DNA of 64,000 nucleotides from Scandinavium sp036271055. GTDB taxonomy: Bacteria; Pseudomonadota; Gammaproteobacteria; Enterobacterales; Enterobacteriaceae. Position 1 is the first letter of the stretch. The number at the start of each line of letters is the position of its first letter. Below are positions 52,405 to 61,405 of this stretch, in pieces. A program made the position numbers and the translations under genes. The DNA is taken from positions 62,001 through 126,000 of the forward strand of contig NZ_DATBBJ010000073.1 in assembly GCF_036271055.1 (NCBI RefSeq). Reading direction: 5' to 3'. Below the pieces are notes generated by a model. The model saw only the letters and a list, made by a program, of their open reading frames with translations, was not told where the DNA came from and searched no databases.

Positions 52405-53244
52405 ATGAGGCAACCCAAGATGATGACCCTGGAAATCAGTACCGCACTTGAACAACAACTGTTTAACGGTAAAAATTTTCATGTCTTCATCTACAACAAA
52501 ACGGAAAGTATCAGCGGGTTACACCAGCACGACTACTACGAGTTCACACTCGTGCTCACCGGGCGCTATTATCAGGAAATCAATGGCAAACGGGTGATGC
52601 TGGAACGCGGGGATTTTGTTTTCATCCCGATGGGGTCATATCACCAAAGCTTTTATGAGTTCGGTGCGACCCGCATCCTGAATGTAGGCATCAGCAAACG
52701 CTTCTTTGAGGAACATTATCAGCCGCTGATGCCGAGTTTCCTGGTTGCCTCTCAGGTCTACTCTGTTAAAAGTGCCTTTCTCAGCTATATAGAGTCGGTT
52801 ATTGCCTCACTCAATTTTCGCGAAAGTGAATTTGATGAGTTTATTGAAGTGGTCTCATTCTATGTGATTAACCGCCTGCGTCATTTTCGTGAGGAGCAAA
52901 CGCAGGATGTTATCCCGCAGTGGCTAAAAACCACCGTAGAAGAGATGCATGATAAACATAAATTTGGCGAAGGCGCGCTGGAAAATATGGTGGCGTTATC
53001 CGGTAAGTCACAGGAATATTTGACCCGGGCGACACAGCGTTTTTACAGCAAGACGCCAATGCAGATTATTAATGATATCCGCATTAACTTCGCCATGAAG
53101 CAATTAGAAATTACCAATTATTCGGTGACCGATATTGCGTATGAATCAGGTTACAGCAGTCCGAGTCTGTTTATTAAGACCTTCAAAAAGCTGACCTCAT
53201 TTACACCAAGCAATTATCGCAAGCAACTCACCGTCATTAATTAA
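52405..53244 (+). CDS. chbR: AraC-family regulator ChbR
   Basis: The 279-residue dual regulator represses the chb operon without substrate and activates it with phosphorylated, deacetylated chitosugar. An N-terminal cupin sensor (GLHQHDYYEFTLVLTGRYYQ) and a C-terminal AraC-type DNA-binding domain (VTDIAYESGYSSPSLFIKTFKKLTSFTPSNYR) are present. It lies within the operon it controls, between chbA and chbF. Confidence 0.95.
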   Translation: MRQPKMMTLEISTALEQQLFNGKNFHVFIYNKTESISGLHQHDYYEFTLVLTGRYYQEINGKRVMLERGDFVFIPMGSYHQSFYEFGATRILNVGISKRFFEEHYQPLMPSFLVASQVYSVKSAFLSYIESVIASLNFRESEFDEFIEVVSFYVINRLRHFREEQTQDVIPQWLKTTVEEMHDKHKFGEGALENMVALSGKSQEYLTRATQRFYSKTPMQIINDIRINFAMKQLEITNYSVTDIAYESGYSSPSLFIKTFKKLTSFTPSNYRKQLTVIN

Positions 53245-53343
53245 TAGCGTGCGGTTCGCCGCACCTACCGAATTCGTTTAGCTATCCGCGCATGATGTGG
53301 AGAGTCAACCACACGTTGTTTGCGGGTCACTTGGGAGAAAGTT

Positions 53344-54690
53344 ATGAGCCAGAAATTAAAAGTTGTGACTATCGGCGGCGGCAGCAGCTATACCCCGGAA
53401 TTACTGGAAGGTTTCCTCAAGCGCTATCATGAACTGCCGGTTACCGAGCTGTGGCTGGTCGATGTTGAAGAAGGGCAGGAAAAACTCGACATCATCCACG
53501 CGCTGTGTGAACGCATGGTGCAAAAAGCCGGTGTGCCGATGACGGTGCACAAAACCCTTAACCGCCGCGAAGCGCTGAAAGATGCCGATTTCGTGACCAC
53601 GCAGCTTCGCGTCGGCCAGTTGAAAGCGCGTGAAAAAGACGAGCGCATTCCACTGAGTCACGGTTATCTCGGCCAGGAAACCAACGGTGCCGGTGGCCTA
53701 TTTAAAGGGCTGCGTACCATTCCCGTGGTGTTCGACATCATCAAAGACGTGCAGGAAATCTGCCCGGATGCATGGGTGATTAACTTCACCAACCCGGCGG
53801 GCATGGTGACCGAAGCGGTTTATCGTCATACCAATTTCAAACGTTTTATCGGCGTGTGTAACATTCCGGTAGGCATGAAAATGTTCATCACCGATGTGTT
53901 GCAACTCTCTGACAAAGACGACCTGTCTATTGATCTGTTCGGCCTGAACCACATGGTGTTTATCCGCGACGTTATCGTGAATGGCAAATCACGCTTTGCG
54001 GAACTGCTCGACGGCGTGGCCACCGGTAAGTTGACCGCCAACACCGTGAAAAACATCTTTGATATGCCATTCAGCGAAGGGCTGATTCGTTCCCTGAATC
54101 TGCTGCCGTGCTCTTATCTGCTGTACTACTTCAAGCAGAAAGAGATGCTGGCTATCGAAATGGGCGAATACTACAAAGGCGGCGCGCGCGCTCAGGTGGT
54201 GCAGAAAGTCGAGAAGCAGCTGTTCGACCTGTATAAAGATCCGGACCTGAATATTAAACCGAAAGAACTGGAACAGCGCGGCGGGGCGTACTACTCGGAC
54301 GCAGCCTGCGAGGTTATCAACGCCATCTACAATAACAAGCAGACGGAGCATTACGTCAACGTGCCGCACCACGGGCATATAGACAATATTCCGGCAGATT
54401 GGGCGGTAGAGATGACCTGTATTCTTGGCAGCGAAGGGGCGAAGCCGCATCCGCGACTGACCCATTTCGATGACAAAGTGCTGGGGCTGATTCATACCAT
54501 CAAGGGCTTTGAAGTGGCGGCAAGCCATGCGGCGCTGAGTGGTGAGTTTAATGATGTGCTGCTGGCGCTGAATTTAAGCCCGCTGATCCATTCAGATAAA
54601 GACGCTGAAGTGCTGGCTCGCGAGCTGATCCTCGCCCATGAAAAATGGTTGCCGAACTTTGCCGAAACGGTGAAAACCCTCAAGCAGTAA
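53344..54690 (+). CDS. chbF: GH4 6-phospho-chitobiose glucosidase ChbF
   Basis: The 448-residue family 4 glycosidase needs NAD+ and a divalent metal and cleaves monodeacetylated chitobiose 6-phosphate. The Rossmann start KVVTIGGGSSYTPELLEG, the metal-site motifs GVCNIPVGM and FGLNHMVF and the GGAYYSDAACEVI region are visible. The start at 53344 (MSQKLKVV) follows GGGAGAAAG; eight extra residues upstream were rejected. Confidence 0.95.
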   Translation: MSQKLKVVTIGGGSSYTPELLEGFLKRYHELPVTELWLVDVEEGQEKLDIIHALCERMVQKAGVPMTVHKTLNRREALKDADFVTTQLRVGQLKAREKDERIPLSHGYLGQETNGAGGLFKGLRTIPVVFDIIKDVQEICPDAWVINFTNPAGMVTEAVYRHTNFKRFIGVCNIPVGMKMFITDVLQLSDKDDLSIDLFGLNHMVFIRDVIVNGKSRFAELLDGVATGKLTANTVKNIFDMPFSEGLIRSLNLLPCSYLLYYFKQKEMLAIEMGEYYKGGARAQVVQKVEKQLFDLYKDPDLNIKPKELEQRGGAYYSDAACEVINAIYNNKQTEHYVNVPHHGHIDNIPADWAVEMTCILGSEGAKPHPRLTHFDDKVLGLIHTIKGFEVAASHAALSGEFNDVLLALNLSPLIHSDKDAEVLARELILAHEKWLPNFAETVKTLKQ

Positions 54691-54702
54691 AAGGAGTTGC
54701 AG

Positions 54703-55461
54703 ATGGAACGTGTGCTCATCGTCAATGCCGATGACTTTGGTCTCAGCAAAGGGCAAAACTACGGTATTGTCGACGCCTGCAAAAACGGTCTGGTGACCTC
54801 CACTACCGCGCTGGTGAACGGCGTGGCTATTGAACATGCGGCTCAGTTGAGCCGCTGTTTACCTGAACTCGCGGTGGGGATGCATTTTGTGCTCACGCTC
54901 GGCATGCCGCTGTCGGCAATGCCAGGCCTGACGCGCGAGGGCAAACTGGGCAAATGGATTTGGCAGATGGCAGAAGAGGATTCTCTGCCGCTGGATGAAA
55001 TTGCGCGTGAACTGGACTGCCAGTATCACCGCTTTGTGGACCTGTTCGGTTGCGAACCTACGCATTTCGACAGTCATCATCATGTGCATATGATCCCGCA
55101 GATTTTCCCGATTGTAGCGGCGTTTGCCAAAGCGAAAGGGGTGGCGATGCGTATCGATCGCAATCTGCAAAAACTGCATAGCCTGGATGCGCAAGGCGTA
55201 CGCAGCAGCGACGGATTCGCCAGCGAGTTTTATGGCGATGCCATCACGGAAGTGTTATTCCTGCAAACGCTGGAAACCTCGGCGCGGGCAGGGGAGTCAT
55301 CGCTGGAAGTGATGTGTCATCCGGCTTTTGTCGATAACACCATTATGGGCAGCGCGTACTGCTACCCACGTTTGACTGAACTGGACGTGTTAACGTCGCC
55401 ATCGCTGAAATACGCGGTCGCGGAGCACGGCTACCGTCTCGGGACTTACCGCGACGTATAG
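54703..55461 (+). CDS. chbG: Chitooligosaccharide deacetylase ChbG
   Basis: The 252-residue YdjC-family deacetylase removes one acetyl group from chitobiose 6-phosphate, which is needed both for ChbR activation and ChbF cleavage. The catalytic and metal residues are in VNADDFGLSKG and DSHHHVHM. The start at 54703 is seven bases after AAGGAG; the TTG at 54697 is too close. It is the last gene of the operon. Confidence 0.95.
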   Translation: MERVLIVNADDFGLSKGQNYGIVDACKNGLVTSTTALVNGVAIEHAAQLSRCLPELAVGMHFVLTLGMPLSAMPGLTREGKLGKWIWQMAEEDSLPLDEIARELDCQYHRFVDLFGCEPTHFDSHHHVHMIPQIFPIVAAFAKAKGVAMRIDRNLQKLHSLDAQGVRSSDGFASEFYGDAITEVLFLQTLETSARAGESSLEVMCHPAFVDNTIMGSAYCYPRLTELDVLTSPSLKYAVAEHGYRLGTYRDV

Positions 55462-55473
55462 AATGTCACTGTT

Positions 55474-55539
55474 GGTGCCCAGTTCTCCCTGGGCACCGTG
55501 TTAGGGGTTAGGCCGGGCGAGAGTTCCCGGCATTTTTTT
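55474..55539 (+). terminator. Double hairpin terminator of chbBCARFG
   Basis: The first hairpin is GGTGCCCAG/CTGGGCACC (55474-55497). The second, GCCGGG/CCCGGC (55512-55531), runs into ATTTTTTT, and the T-run overlaps the last bases of the katE stop codon on the other strand. Confidence 0.8.
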
Positions 55540-57796
55540 AGGCTGGAATAGTCGGGATTTTTGCCGCTCGTGACCACACCCGATGTGCCGCCAATAAGCC
55601 CAGGAAATCCTCCGTCAAACTCTTCGTCACGCTTTCCCCTTCCGCTATGCCTTCTTCGCCTTTATCCGCCACGCTAAGGAGTGTTTTGAAGCGACGGGCA
55701 TCGCCAGCCAGCAGCAGCGGTTTGAGATGCTTATACGCTTCGAGCAGGTAATAACGGGCATCGCCGCTCTTTTCAAGGCTACTGATATCGCCTGCGGGCA
55801 CGGCTACGGCATCCACTGTCAGCGAAGGTGCTGCGGCAAATGTGGCATTAATCGTCAGTACCGAACCATCATCCGCAGTCAGTTCGCCCATTCGGCTGTA
55901 GAGTAATTTCGCATGCACGCCTTGCGCTTTCAGCCCTTTCAGTAAGGTCAGCAACTCCTTCGCGACGGGTTTATCACTCAGAAGGACACCGACAACGCGC
56001 CCTTTAATGCTTCCGCCAGGGGTGGCGTACAGGCTCAGCGTCGGGTCTTTCTTCAGCCCGTTTACATCTGGCGGAGCAGAGCGTGTGCGCTGTTCTTCGC
56101 TGAGGGTTAACCCCAAGTTGTCGCCGACTTTCTGTGCCAGTTGGATATCAATAGACGCCAGTTGATCGACCACGCGCTCACGGATATACGCCCGGGCTAC
56201 TTTGCCTAGTTCAAAGCTAAAGGCGTCAACAATATGCTGTTGTTCGATCGGCGTCTGACTGAGCCAGAACAGACGCGGATGTGCATAATATTCGCCAAAG
56301 GAAGGGCTGCGCTCGCGAATTTTATCGCCGTCGACCCGCGCCTGATAAGACTCAAAGCCCCCGCGTTTTGGCCCCGGTGGCGTTTCTCGCGGCCAGTTGT
56401 CGTTAATCGAATTCGGCTCGTAGTTGGCCGGATTGGTGTCAATGTCCATCCGGTGCATGCCATCACGCTGGAAATTGTGGTACGGGCAGGTCGGGCGGTT
56501 GATCGGGATTTCATGGAAATTGGGGCCGCCAAGTCGGCTGATTTGGGTGTCGGTGTAGGAGAATAAACGCCCCTGCAACAGCGGATCGTTACTGAAATCA
56601 ATGCCCGGCACGATGTGACCCGGATGGAACGCAACTTGCTCGTTTTCGGCGAAAAAGTTGTCCGGATTGCGATTCAGAACCATTTTACCCACGCGTTGCA
56701 CCGGGACCAAGGCTTCGGGGATAAGCTTGGTAGGGTCGAGAAGATCAAAGTCGTACTTGAATTCATCGGCTGCGGGGATCAGCTGGAAACCCAGTTCATA
56801 TTCTGGGAAATCACCGGCTTCTATCGATTCCCACAGCTCGCGGCGATGGAAGTCGGGATCTCGCCCGGTGAGTTTCTGCGATTCATCCCAGACCATAGAG
56901 GCCTTTCCTGCGATGGGTTTCCAGTGGAATCGAACAAACGTGGCTTCACCTTTGGCGTTTATCAGACGGAAAGTGTGGATGCCAAAGCCTTCCATGGTGC
57001 GGAAACTGCGTGGTAGACCTCGGTCAGACATCGCCCACATCACGTTATGCAAGGTTTCAGGCTGGAGAGAAACGTAGTCCCAGAAAGTATCATGCGCGCT
57101 GCCGCCCTGAGGGATCGCCCAGTGTGGCTCTGGTTTTACCGCGTGAACGAAATCAGGAAATTTCATCGCATCCTGCAAGAAGAACACAGGGGTGTTGTTG
57201 CCGACTAAATCGAAAATACCTTCGTCGGTATAAAATTTGGTGGCAAAACCGCGAATATCACGCACCGTATCGGCAGAACCCGCGCCGCCCTGGACGGTAG
57301 AGAAGCGCACGAATACGGGTGTGACTTTTTTCGGGTCAGTCAGAAAGCTGGCTTTGGTGATATCGCTGAGGTTTTTATAAGGCTGGAAATAGCCGTGGGC
57401 GGCGGAGCCTCGGGCATGAACAATACGTTCAGGGATCCGTTCGTGGTCGAAATGGGTGATTTTTTCCCGCAGGATAAAATCTTCCAGCAAGGTTGGACCA
57501 CGGCTGCCGGCACGCAGTGAGTTCTGGTCATCGGCAATTCGTGTACCCTGATTGGTAGTCAACGGAACGTTTTCGCCACCTTTGCGAAAGGCCTCCAGAG
57601 CCTCCAGTTTCTCGCTTTGTGTCTCGGGTGCTTTCACGCTCCCGGGGGCTGTAGGAAATTCACCGGGCGCACTAGGGTGAGGGGGCGCAAGATGGGAATT
57701 ATCGGCTGGAGCAAGGGAATCAAGTCCTGGTTTGGCTTCGGCGTCGTCGTGTACCGGGGAACCCTGAACGGTCTTTTTATCTGATTTCTTCGACAT
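55538..57796 (-). CDS. katE: Catalase HPII KatE
   Basis: The 752-residue large-subunit monofunctional catalase breaks down hydrogen peroxide in stationary phase. The distal His is in RIVHARGSAAHGYF, the Asn/Phe pocket is conserved, and the proximal heme Tyr is in LLQGRLFSYTDTQISR. The extra C-terminal flavodoxin-like domain (about 600-752) is complete. The start at 57796 (MSKKSDKK) follows AGGAGA with good spacing; the 16-residue extension lacks support. In E. coli it is RpoS-dependent. Confidence 0.96.
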   Translation of the reverse strand: MSKKSDKKTVQGSPVHDDAEAKPGLDSLAPADNSHLAPPHPSAPGEFPTAPGSVKAPETQSEKLEALEAFRKGGENVPLTTNQGTRIADDQNSLRAGSRGPTLLEDFILREKITHFDHERIPERIVHARGSAAHGYFQPYKNLSDITKASFLTDPKKVTPVFVRFSTVQGGAGSADTVRDIRGFATKFYTDEGIFDLVGNNTPVFFLQDAMKFPDFVHAVKPEPHWAIPQGGSAHDTFWDYVSLQPETLHNVMWAMSDRGLPRSFRTMEGFGIHTFRLINAKGEATFVRFHWKPIAGKASMVWDESQKLTGRDPDFHRRELWESIEAGDFPEYELGFQLIPAADEFKYDFDLLDPTKLIPEALVPVQRVGKMVLNRNPDNFFAENEQVAFHPGHIVPGIDFSNDPLLQGRLFSYTDTQISRLGGPNFHEIPINRPTCPYHNFQRDGMHRMDIDTNPANYEPNSINDNWPRETPPGPKRGGFESYQARVDGDKIRERSPSFGEYYAHPRLFWLSQTPIEQQHIVDAFSFELGKVARAYIRERVVDQLASIDIQLAQKVGDNLGLTLSEEQRTRSAPPDVNGLKKDPTLSLYATPGGSIKGRVVGVLLSDKPVAKELLTLLKGLKAQGVHAKLLYSRMGELTADDGSVLTINATFAAAPSLTVDAVAVPAGDISSLEKSGDARYYLLEAYKHLKPLLLAGDARRFKTLLSVADKGEEGIAEGESVTKSLTEDFLGLLAAHRVWSRAAKIPTIPA

Positions 57797-58018
57797 TGCA
57801 CGCGTCTCCTGTTTCAGTCTGGAAAAAGGTTTTTTTTGCGTCAAAACTTGTTAACTATAGAACAACACAGGCAATGGCCCCGTCATTCTGAGACAAATGC
57901 CTGGTTTGCTGTGACGAATCAACAGCGAAGATCGCACGCAGGGCGCGACGATGGCGGCCACAATCGGCTATCATAGGGGGTTCATGACTTTGTTTTCTGT
58001 TTTGGTGCTTTTCCGCTT

Positions 58019-58261
58019 ATGAAACCGTTGCGTCAACACAACAATCGCCCCGTTATTAGCTACGTGCCTCGTGTCGAACCGGCACCACCGGATCACGCCT
58101 CGAAGGTGGATGGCTACCGTGACGTCTGGCTGCTGCGTAAGAAGTATGTGGCATTTGTGTTGATGGGTGACAGCTTCCAGCAATCACAGGCTTTCACCGG
58201 GCCTGAAGCGGCACAGCGTTGGGCGATGCAGATGCGCCAGGAAGGGGAAGTAGAAGAATAG
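58019..58261 (+). CDS. cedA: Cell division activator CedA
   Basis: The 80-residue protein matches E. coli CedA along its length (ISYVPRVEPAPPDHA, RDVWLLRKKYVAFVLMG, AQRWAMQMRQEGEVEE). CedA is a small DNA-binding protein first found by its suppression of over-replication arrest and reported to interact with RNA polymerase. The ribosome binding site is weak. It is divergent from katE and ends in a bidirectional terminator. Confidence 0.94.
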   Translation: MKPLRQHNNRPVISYVPRVEPAPPDHASKVDGYRDVWLLRKKYVAFVLMGDSFQQSQAFTGPEAAQRWAMQMRQEGEVEE

Positions 58262-58281
58262 TGTCGTGGAACGAAATGCAT

Positions 58282-58309
58282 AAAAAAAGCGCCGAATCGG
58301 CGCTTTTTT
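58282..58309. terminator. Bidirectional terminator, cedA / tcyP
   Basis: AAAAAAAGCGCCG and CGGCGCTTTTTT form a stem with a three-base loop, with T-runs on both strands. Confidence 0.92.
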
Positions 58310-58330
58310 GCTGATGGCAGTCGAGCAACC

Positions 58331-59722
58331 TTAACGGTGCGCCAACTCTACTTCATCTTCGCTTTCCATCACTGTTTTGTCGGTCTGGCGCAGCCACTGG
58401 CTGGTCAGGGTTCCGGCGGTCATCGACCCGTTGACGTTCAGCGCGGTACGGCCCATGTCGATCAGCGGCTCGATGGAAATCAGCAACGCAACCAGCGTAA
58501 CCGGCAGACCCATTGCAGGCAGAACGATAAGTGCGGCAAACGTTGCACCGCCACCGACGCCCGCAACACCTGCGGAGCTAACGGTCACAATACCAACCAG
58601 CGTTGCAATCCACAGCGGATCGAGCGGGTTGATGCCGACAGTGGGCGCAACCATCACTGCCAGCATTGCCGGGTACAGACCCGCACAACCGTTCTGGCCA
58701 ATCGTGGCACCGAAGGATGCGGAGAAGCTGGCAATGGATTCCGGTACACCCAGACGACGGGTTTGCGCTTCAATATTCAGTGGAATAGAAGCGGCGCTGG
58801 AACGGCTGGTGAACGCGAAGGTCAGCACTGGCCATACCTTACGGAAGTATTTCAGCGGGTTAACACCGTTGGCACCGAGCAGCAAACCGTGAACCACAAA
58901 CATGATCCCCAGACCAAGGTAAGACGCGACCACGAAACCACCGAGTTTGATGATGTCCTGCAGGTTCGAACCCGCCACGACTTTGGTCATCAGAGCCAGC
59001 ACGCCATATGGCGTCAGCTGCATCACCAGACGCACCAGTTTCATCACCCAGCTTTGCAGGGTGTCGATGGCGGTCAGAACGCGTTTACCTTTCGGTTCAT
59101 CGTCTTTCAGCAATTTCAGCGCGGCGACACCCAGGAAGGCGGCGAAAATCACGATGCTGATGATTGACGTAGGGTTTGCACCAGTCAGATCGGCAAACGG
59201 GTTTTTCGGTACGAAGGAGAGCAGCAATTGTGGCACGCTGAGATCAGCGACTTTGCCAACGTAAGTGCTCTGGATCGCATTCAGACGCGCGGTTTCAGCC
59301 GTTCCCTGTACCAGACCTTCAGCACTGAGGCCAAACAGGTTGGTCACCAGCACACCGACCAGCGCTGAAATCAGCGTGGTGAACAACAGAGTACCGATGG
59401 TCAGGAAGCTGATTTTACCGAGCTGTGACGCGTTATGCAGACGCGCGACAGCACTCAAAATAGAGGCAAAGACCAACGGCATTACAATCATTTGCAGCAG
59501 CTGTACATAGCCGTTGCCGACGACGTTAAACCATTGGATAGAGTCTTTGAGGACTGTGCTGTCTGCGCCGTAAATCAGTTGCAGTGCCAGACCGAAGGCT
59601 ACGCCCATCGCCAGGCCTACCAATACTTTCTTGGCGAGACTCCAGTTTTTGTGCCGGGTTTGTGCCAGAGCAAATAGTAAGATAGCGAACACAACGACGT
59701 TCGCGATTAATGGAAAATTCAT
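58331..59722 (-). CDS. tcyP: L-cystine:proton/cation symporter TcyP
   Basis: The 463-residue inner membrane carrier of the dicarboxylate/amino acid:cation symporter (DAACS) family has about eight membrane segments plus re-entrant loops. The serine-rich TSRSSAASIPLNIEAQTRRLGVP and NGCAGLYPAMLAVMVAPTVGI motifs mark the substrate site. E. coli TcyP (YdjN) imports L-cystine and is part of the CysB regulon. It matches in length. Confidence 0.95.
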   Translation of the reverse strand: MNFPLIANVVVFAILLFALAQTRHKNWSLAKKVLVGLAMGVAFGLALQLIYGADSTVLKDSIQWFNVVGNGYVQLLQMIVMPLVFASILSAVARLHNASQLGKISFLTIGTLLFTTLISALVGVLVTNLFGLSAEGLVQGTAETARLNAIQSTYVGKVADLSVPQLLLSFVPKNPFADLTGANPTSIISIVIFAAFLGVAALKLLKDDEPKGKRVLTAIDTLQSWVMKLVRLVMQLTPYGVLALMTKVVAGSNLQDIIKLGGFVVASYLGLGIMFVVHGLLLGANGVNPLKYFRKVWPVLTFAFTSRSSAASIPLNIEAQTRRLGVPESIASFSASFGATIGQNGCAGLYPAMLAVMVAPTVGINPLDPLWIATLVGIVTVSSAGVAGVGGGATFAALIVLPAMGLPVTLVALLISIEPLIDMGRTALNVNGSMTAGTLTSQWLRQTDKTVMESEDEVELAHR

Positions 59723-59853
59723 CCCCGTTCTCCTGGTGTCATTAGACGGCTCGAATGAGTGGCCGACTTTAATGTCGCAAGATTAGCAGAAGTGTGATGT
59801 AGCGCTTATATCCAAATGGAATGGTTTATTCCAAAAAGTTGCTCTCAGAGGGA

Positions 59854-60594
59854 TTAGTGCGCAGTTTGGTTATTATCTATGCTGCTGCGACGGCTCTGCA
59901 TTTTTCTGTGCTTTATTTTCAAGTGGCGCTTCATTCTTCTGGCAACCAGCGATTTCTCCCACAAACTCTGTGTTTCAACCGGCACGCCTAGGCGAATATT
60001 GGCTGTCACATAGTCCTCTACCGCCCGCCTGGCGCTATAGGGTTTACCTGACAGGTCAATAATCCTGATCCCTTGTTTACTCAGAATGAAGTTACCGCCG
60101 TGTGCATCGCCAGAAATAATTTCTCTGGCATGCATTTCCCGCATCGACTCTTTAATTTCAGATTTCATGGCCGGGGTGATCGCAGGAATATCTCGCAACT
60201 CCGGGCCGGGAATGTACTCAAAAAGCATGATCGAAACTTTGGCGAATGTGAGCACGCGCCGTTCGGCCAGCAGATAGAAGTTGTTGGGGAAGGTGTATCC
60301 ATCCGACTCGGCTTCATCGATCCTATGGATAAGATTTTCATTATAGTTTTTGCAGAACAAGGATTTAGCGAAACGTTCAGCCAGTTTGCTGCGGGGGGAA
60401 TAAATCTTGAGTACGAACTGACCATGTCGGGTGTCGAGTAAAGAGACATGGGTGTGAGGCTCACTTTTAAACACCATGGGAATGCTGATGTTTTTCACAT
60501 TACACGAGAGAATATCGTCAAGGATTTCGAGATAACGGTCATCGAGGCTTTTATGGCAGACATGAAAACCTCGGTGCTTCAGTTTTGTAATCAT
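59854..60594 (-). CDS. WaaY/RfaY-like LPS core heptose kinase
   Basis: The 246-residue protein resembles WaaY (RfaY), the kinase that phosphorylates heptose II of the lipopolysaccharide inner core. Shared features are YFxLLAER, MLFEYIPGPELRDIP, the catalytic-type loop ISGDAHGGNFIL and RIIDLSGKPYSA. The C-terminal tail is very basic (VARRMKRHLKIKHRKMQSRR). WaaY is normally encoded in the waa cluster; here the gene stands alone between tcyP and ydjM, close to where E. coli has the unrelated ydjO. It may be a second copy or a different kinase of the family. Confidence 0.75.
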   Translation of the reverse strand: MITKLKHRGFHVCHKSLDDRYLEILDDILSCNVKNISIPMVFKSEPHTHVSLLDTRHGQFVLKIYSPRSKLAERFAKSLFCKNYNENLIHRIDEAESDGYTFPNNFYLLAERRVLTFAKVSIMLFEYIPGPELRDIPAITPAMKSEIKESMREMHAREIISGDAHGGNFILSKQGIRIIDLSGKPYSARRAVEDYVTANIRLGVPVETQSLWEKSLVARRMKRHLKIKHRKMQSRRSSIDNNQTAH

Positions 60595-60719
60595 AAAGTG
60601 AGCAACGAATGGGTCTAAATAGCGGTAAGGAAGCAGCGAATATCTGCATGATTACCCTTAACTTTAGCTTTCCCAGACAGAAGTCTACAAGTTCGTTCCG
60701 GTTTAAAAATAAACGACGA

Positions 60720-61310
60720 TCAGTGTGTGCTCTGATGGCTTATAAATCGGTCGAAGCGTAATTGCAGTGAGCTGATGAGGCTTGATGACCAGCGTACGGC
60801 GCTGTTATCCGGCATCGACTGCGGCATCCAGACGGCATAGAAGAACAACGCCATGCACAAGAAACGTTCGAGTTGATTGCCTTTTCGGGGGGCCAGAATC
60901 GGTAAGCGGAACCGCCAACGGCACGGCCACAGGAGCGGAACGCCCGCGGGTGTCAGCATATCGGCGAGAATATGGCTGAGATAACCGAGGACCATCCCCT
61001 GAATGGCATCGGCGGGAACAATCCAGGTTTCAGGGACTTTGAGATAAAACAACGTCAGGCCGCCAAACACCGCCAGCAAACTGTGCGTGAACCCGCGATG
61101 ACCGAACATTCGCGCGATGGGTTTGGCTATCCAGCTTAATCGTTGGCCGAGGAAGGATTTGGGGTGATCGATATCCGGCAGCAGACAGGTCAATACCGCA
61201 GCGGGAACGACATGCCACCAGTCACCTTGCGCCAGAACCGGGGTCAGTTCTGCATTTTTGGCAAACACCGCGCAGGCTATAGAGAAGAGCAGGTGGCCTT
61301 CCGCCGTCAT
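60720..61310 (-). CDS. ydjM: LexA-regulated membrane-bound hydrolase YdjM
   Basis: The 196-residue inner membrane protein of the YdjM/DUF457 metal-dependent hydrolase family shows CLLPDIDHPKSFLG, FGHRGFTHSLLAV and GYLSHILADMLTPAGVP, with conserved His and Asp residues likely to bind metal. The start at 61310 (MTAEGHLLF) matches E. coli; five extra residues were rejected. Two LexA boxes upstream show SOS induction. The physiological role is unknown. Confidence 0.94.
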   Translation of the reverse strand: MTAEGHLLFSIACAVFAKNAELTPVLAQGDWWHVVPAAVLTCLLPDIDHPKSFLGQRLSWIAKPIARMFGHRGFTHSLLAVFGGLTLFYLKVPETWIVPADAIQGMVLGYLSHILADMLTPAGVPLLWPCRWRFRLPILAPRKGNQLERFLCMALFFYAVWMPQSMPDNSAVRWSSSLISSLQLRFDRFISHQSTH

Positions 61311-61326
61311 GATAATACCCATCAAA

Positions 61327-61360
61327 CTGTCAATTCATACAGTATAGGGATTTTATACAG
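61327..61360 (-). promoter_or_regulatory. Two LexA boxes of ydjM
   Basis: Read on the minus strand, CTGTATGAATTGACAG (61342-61327) is a perfect CTGT-N8-ACAG box. A second, degenerate site CTGTATAAAATCCCTA (61360-61345) lies directly upstream and resembles the second ydjM LexA site of E. coli. Confidence 0.8.
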
Positions 61361-61405
61361 TAGGCGGAAGAGGTGACGGTGTAACTGTTTGTCAAATTTG
61401 CGCGA

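Noticed and set aside
58337..59167. 276-residue frame antisense to tcyP
   Set aside because: Composition (Gln/Asn/Arg/His-rich, no domain) shows it is a shadow of the transporter gene.
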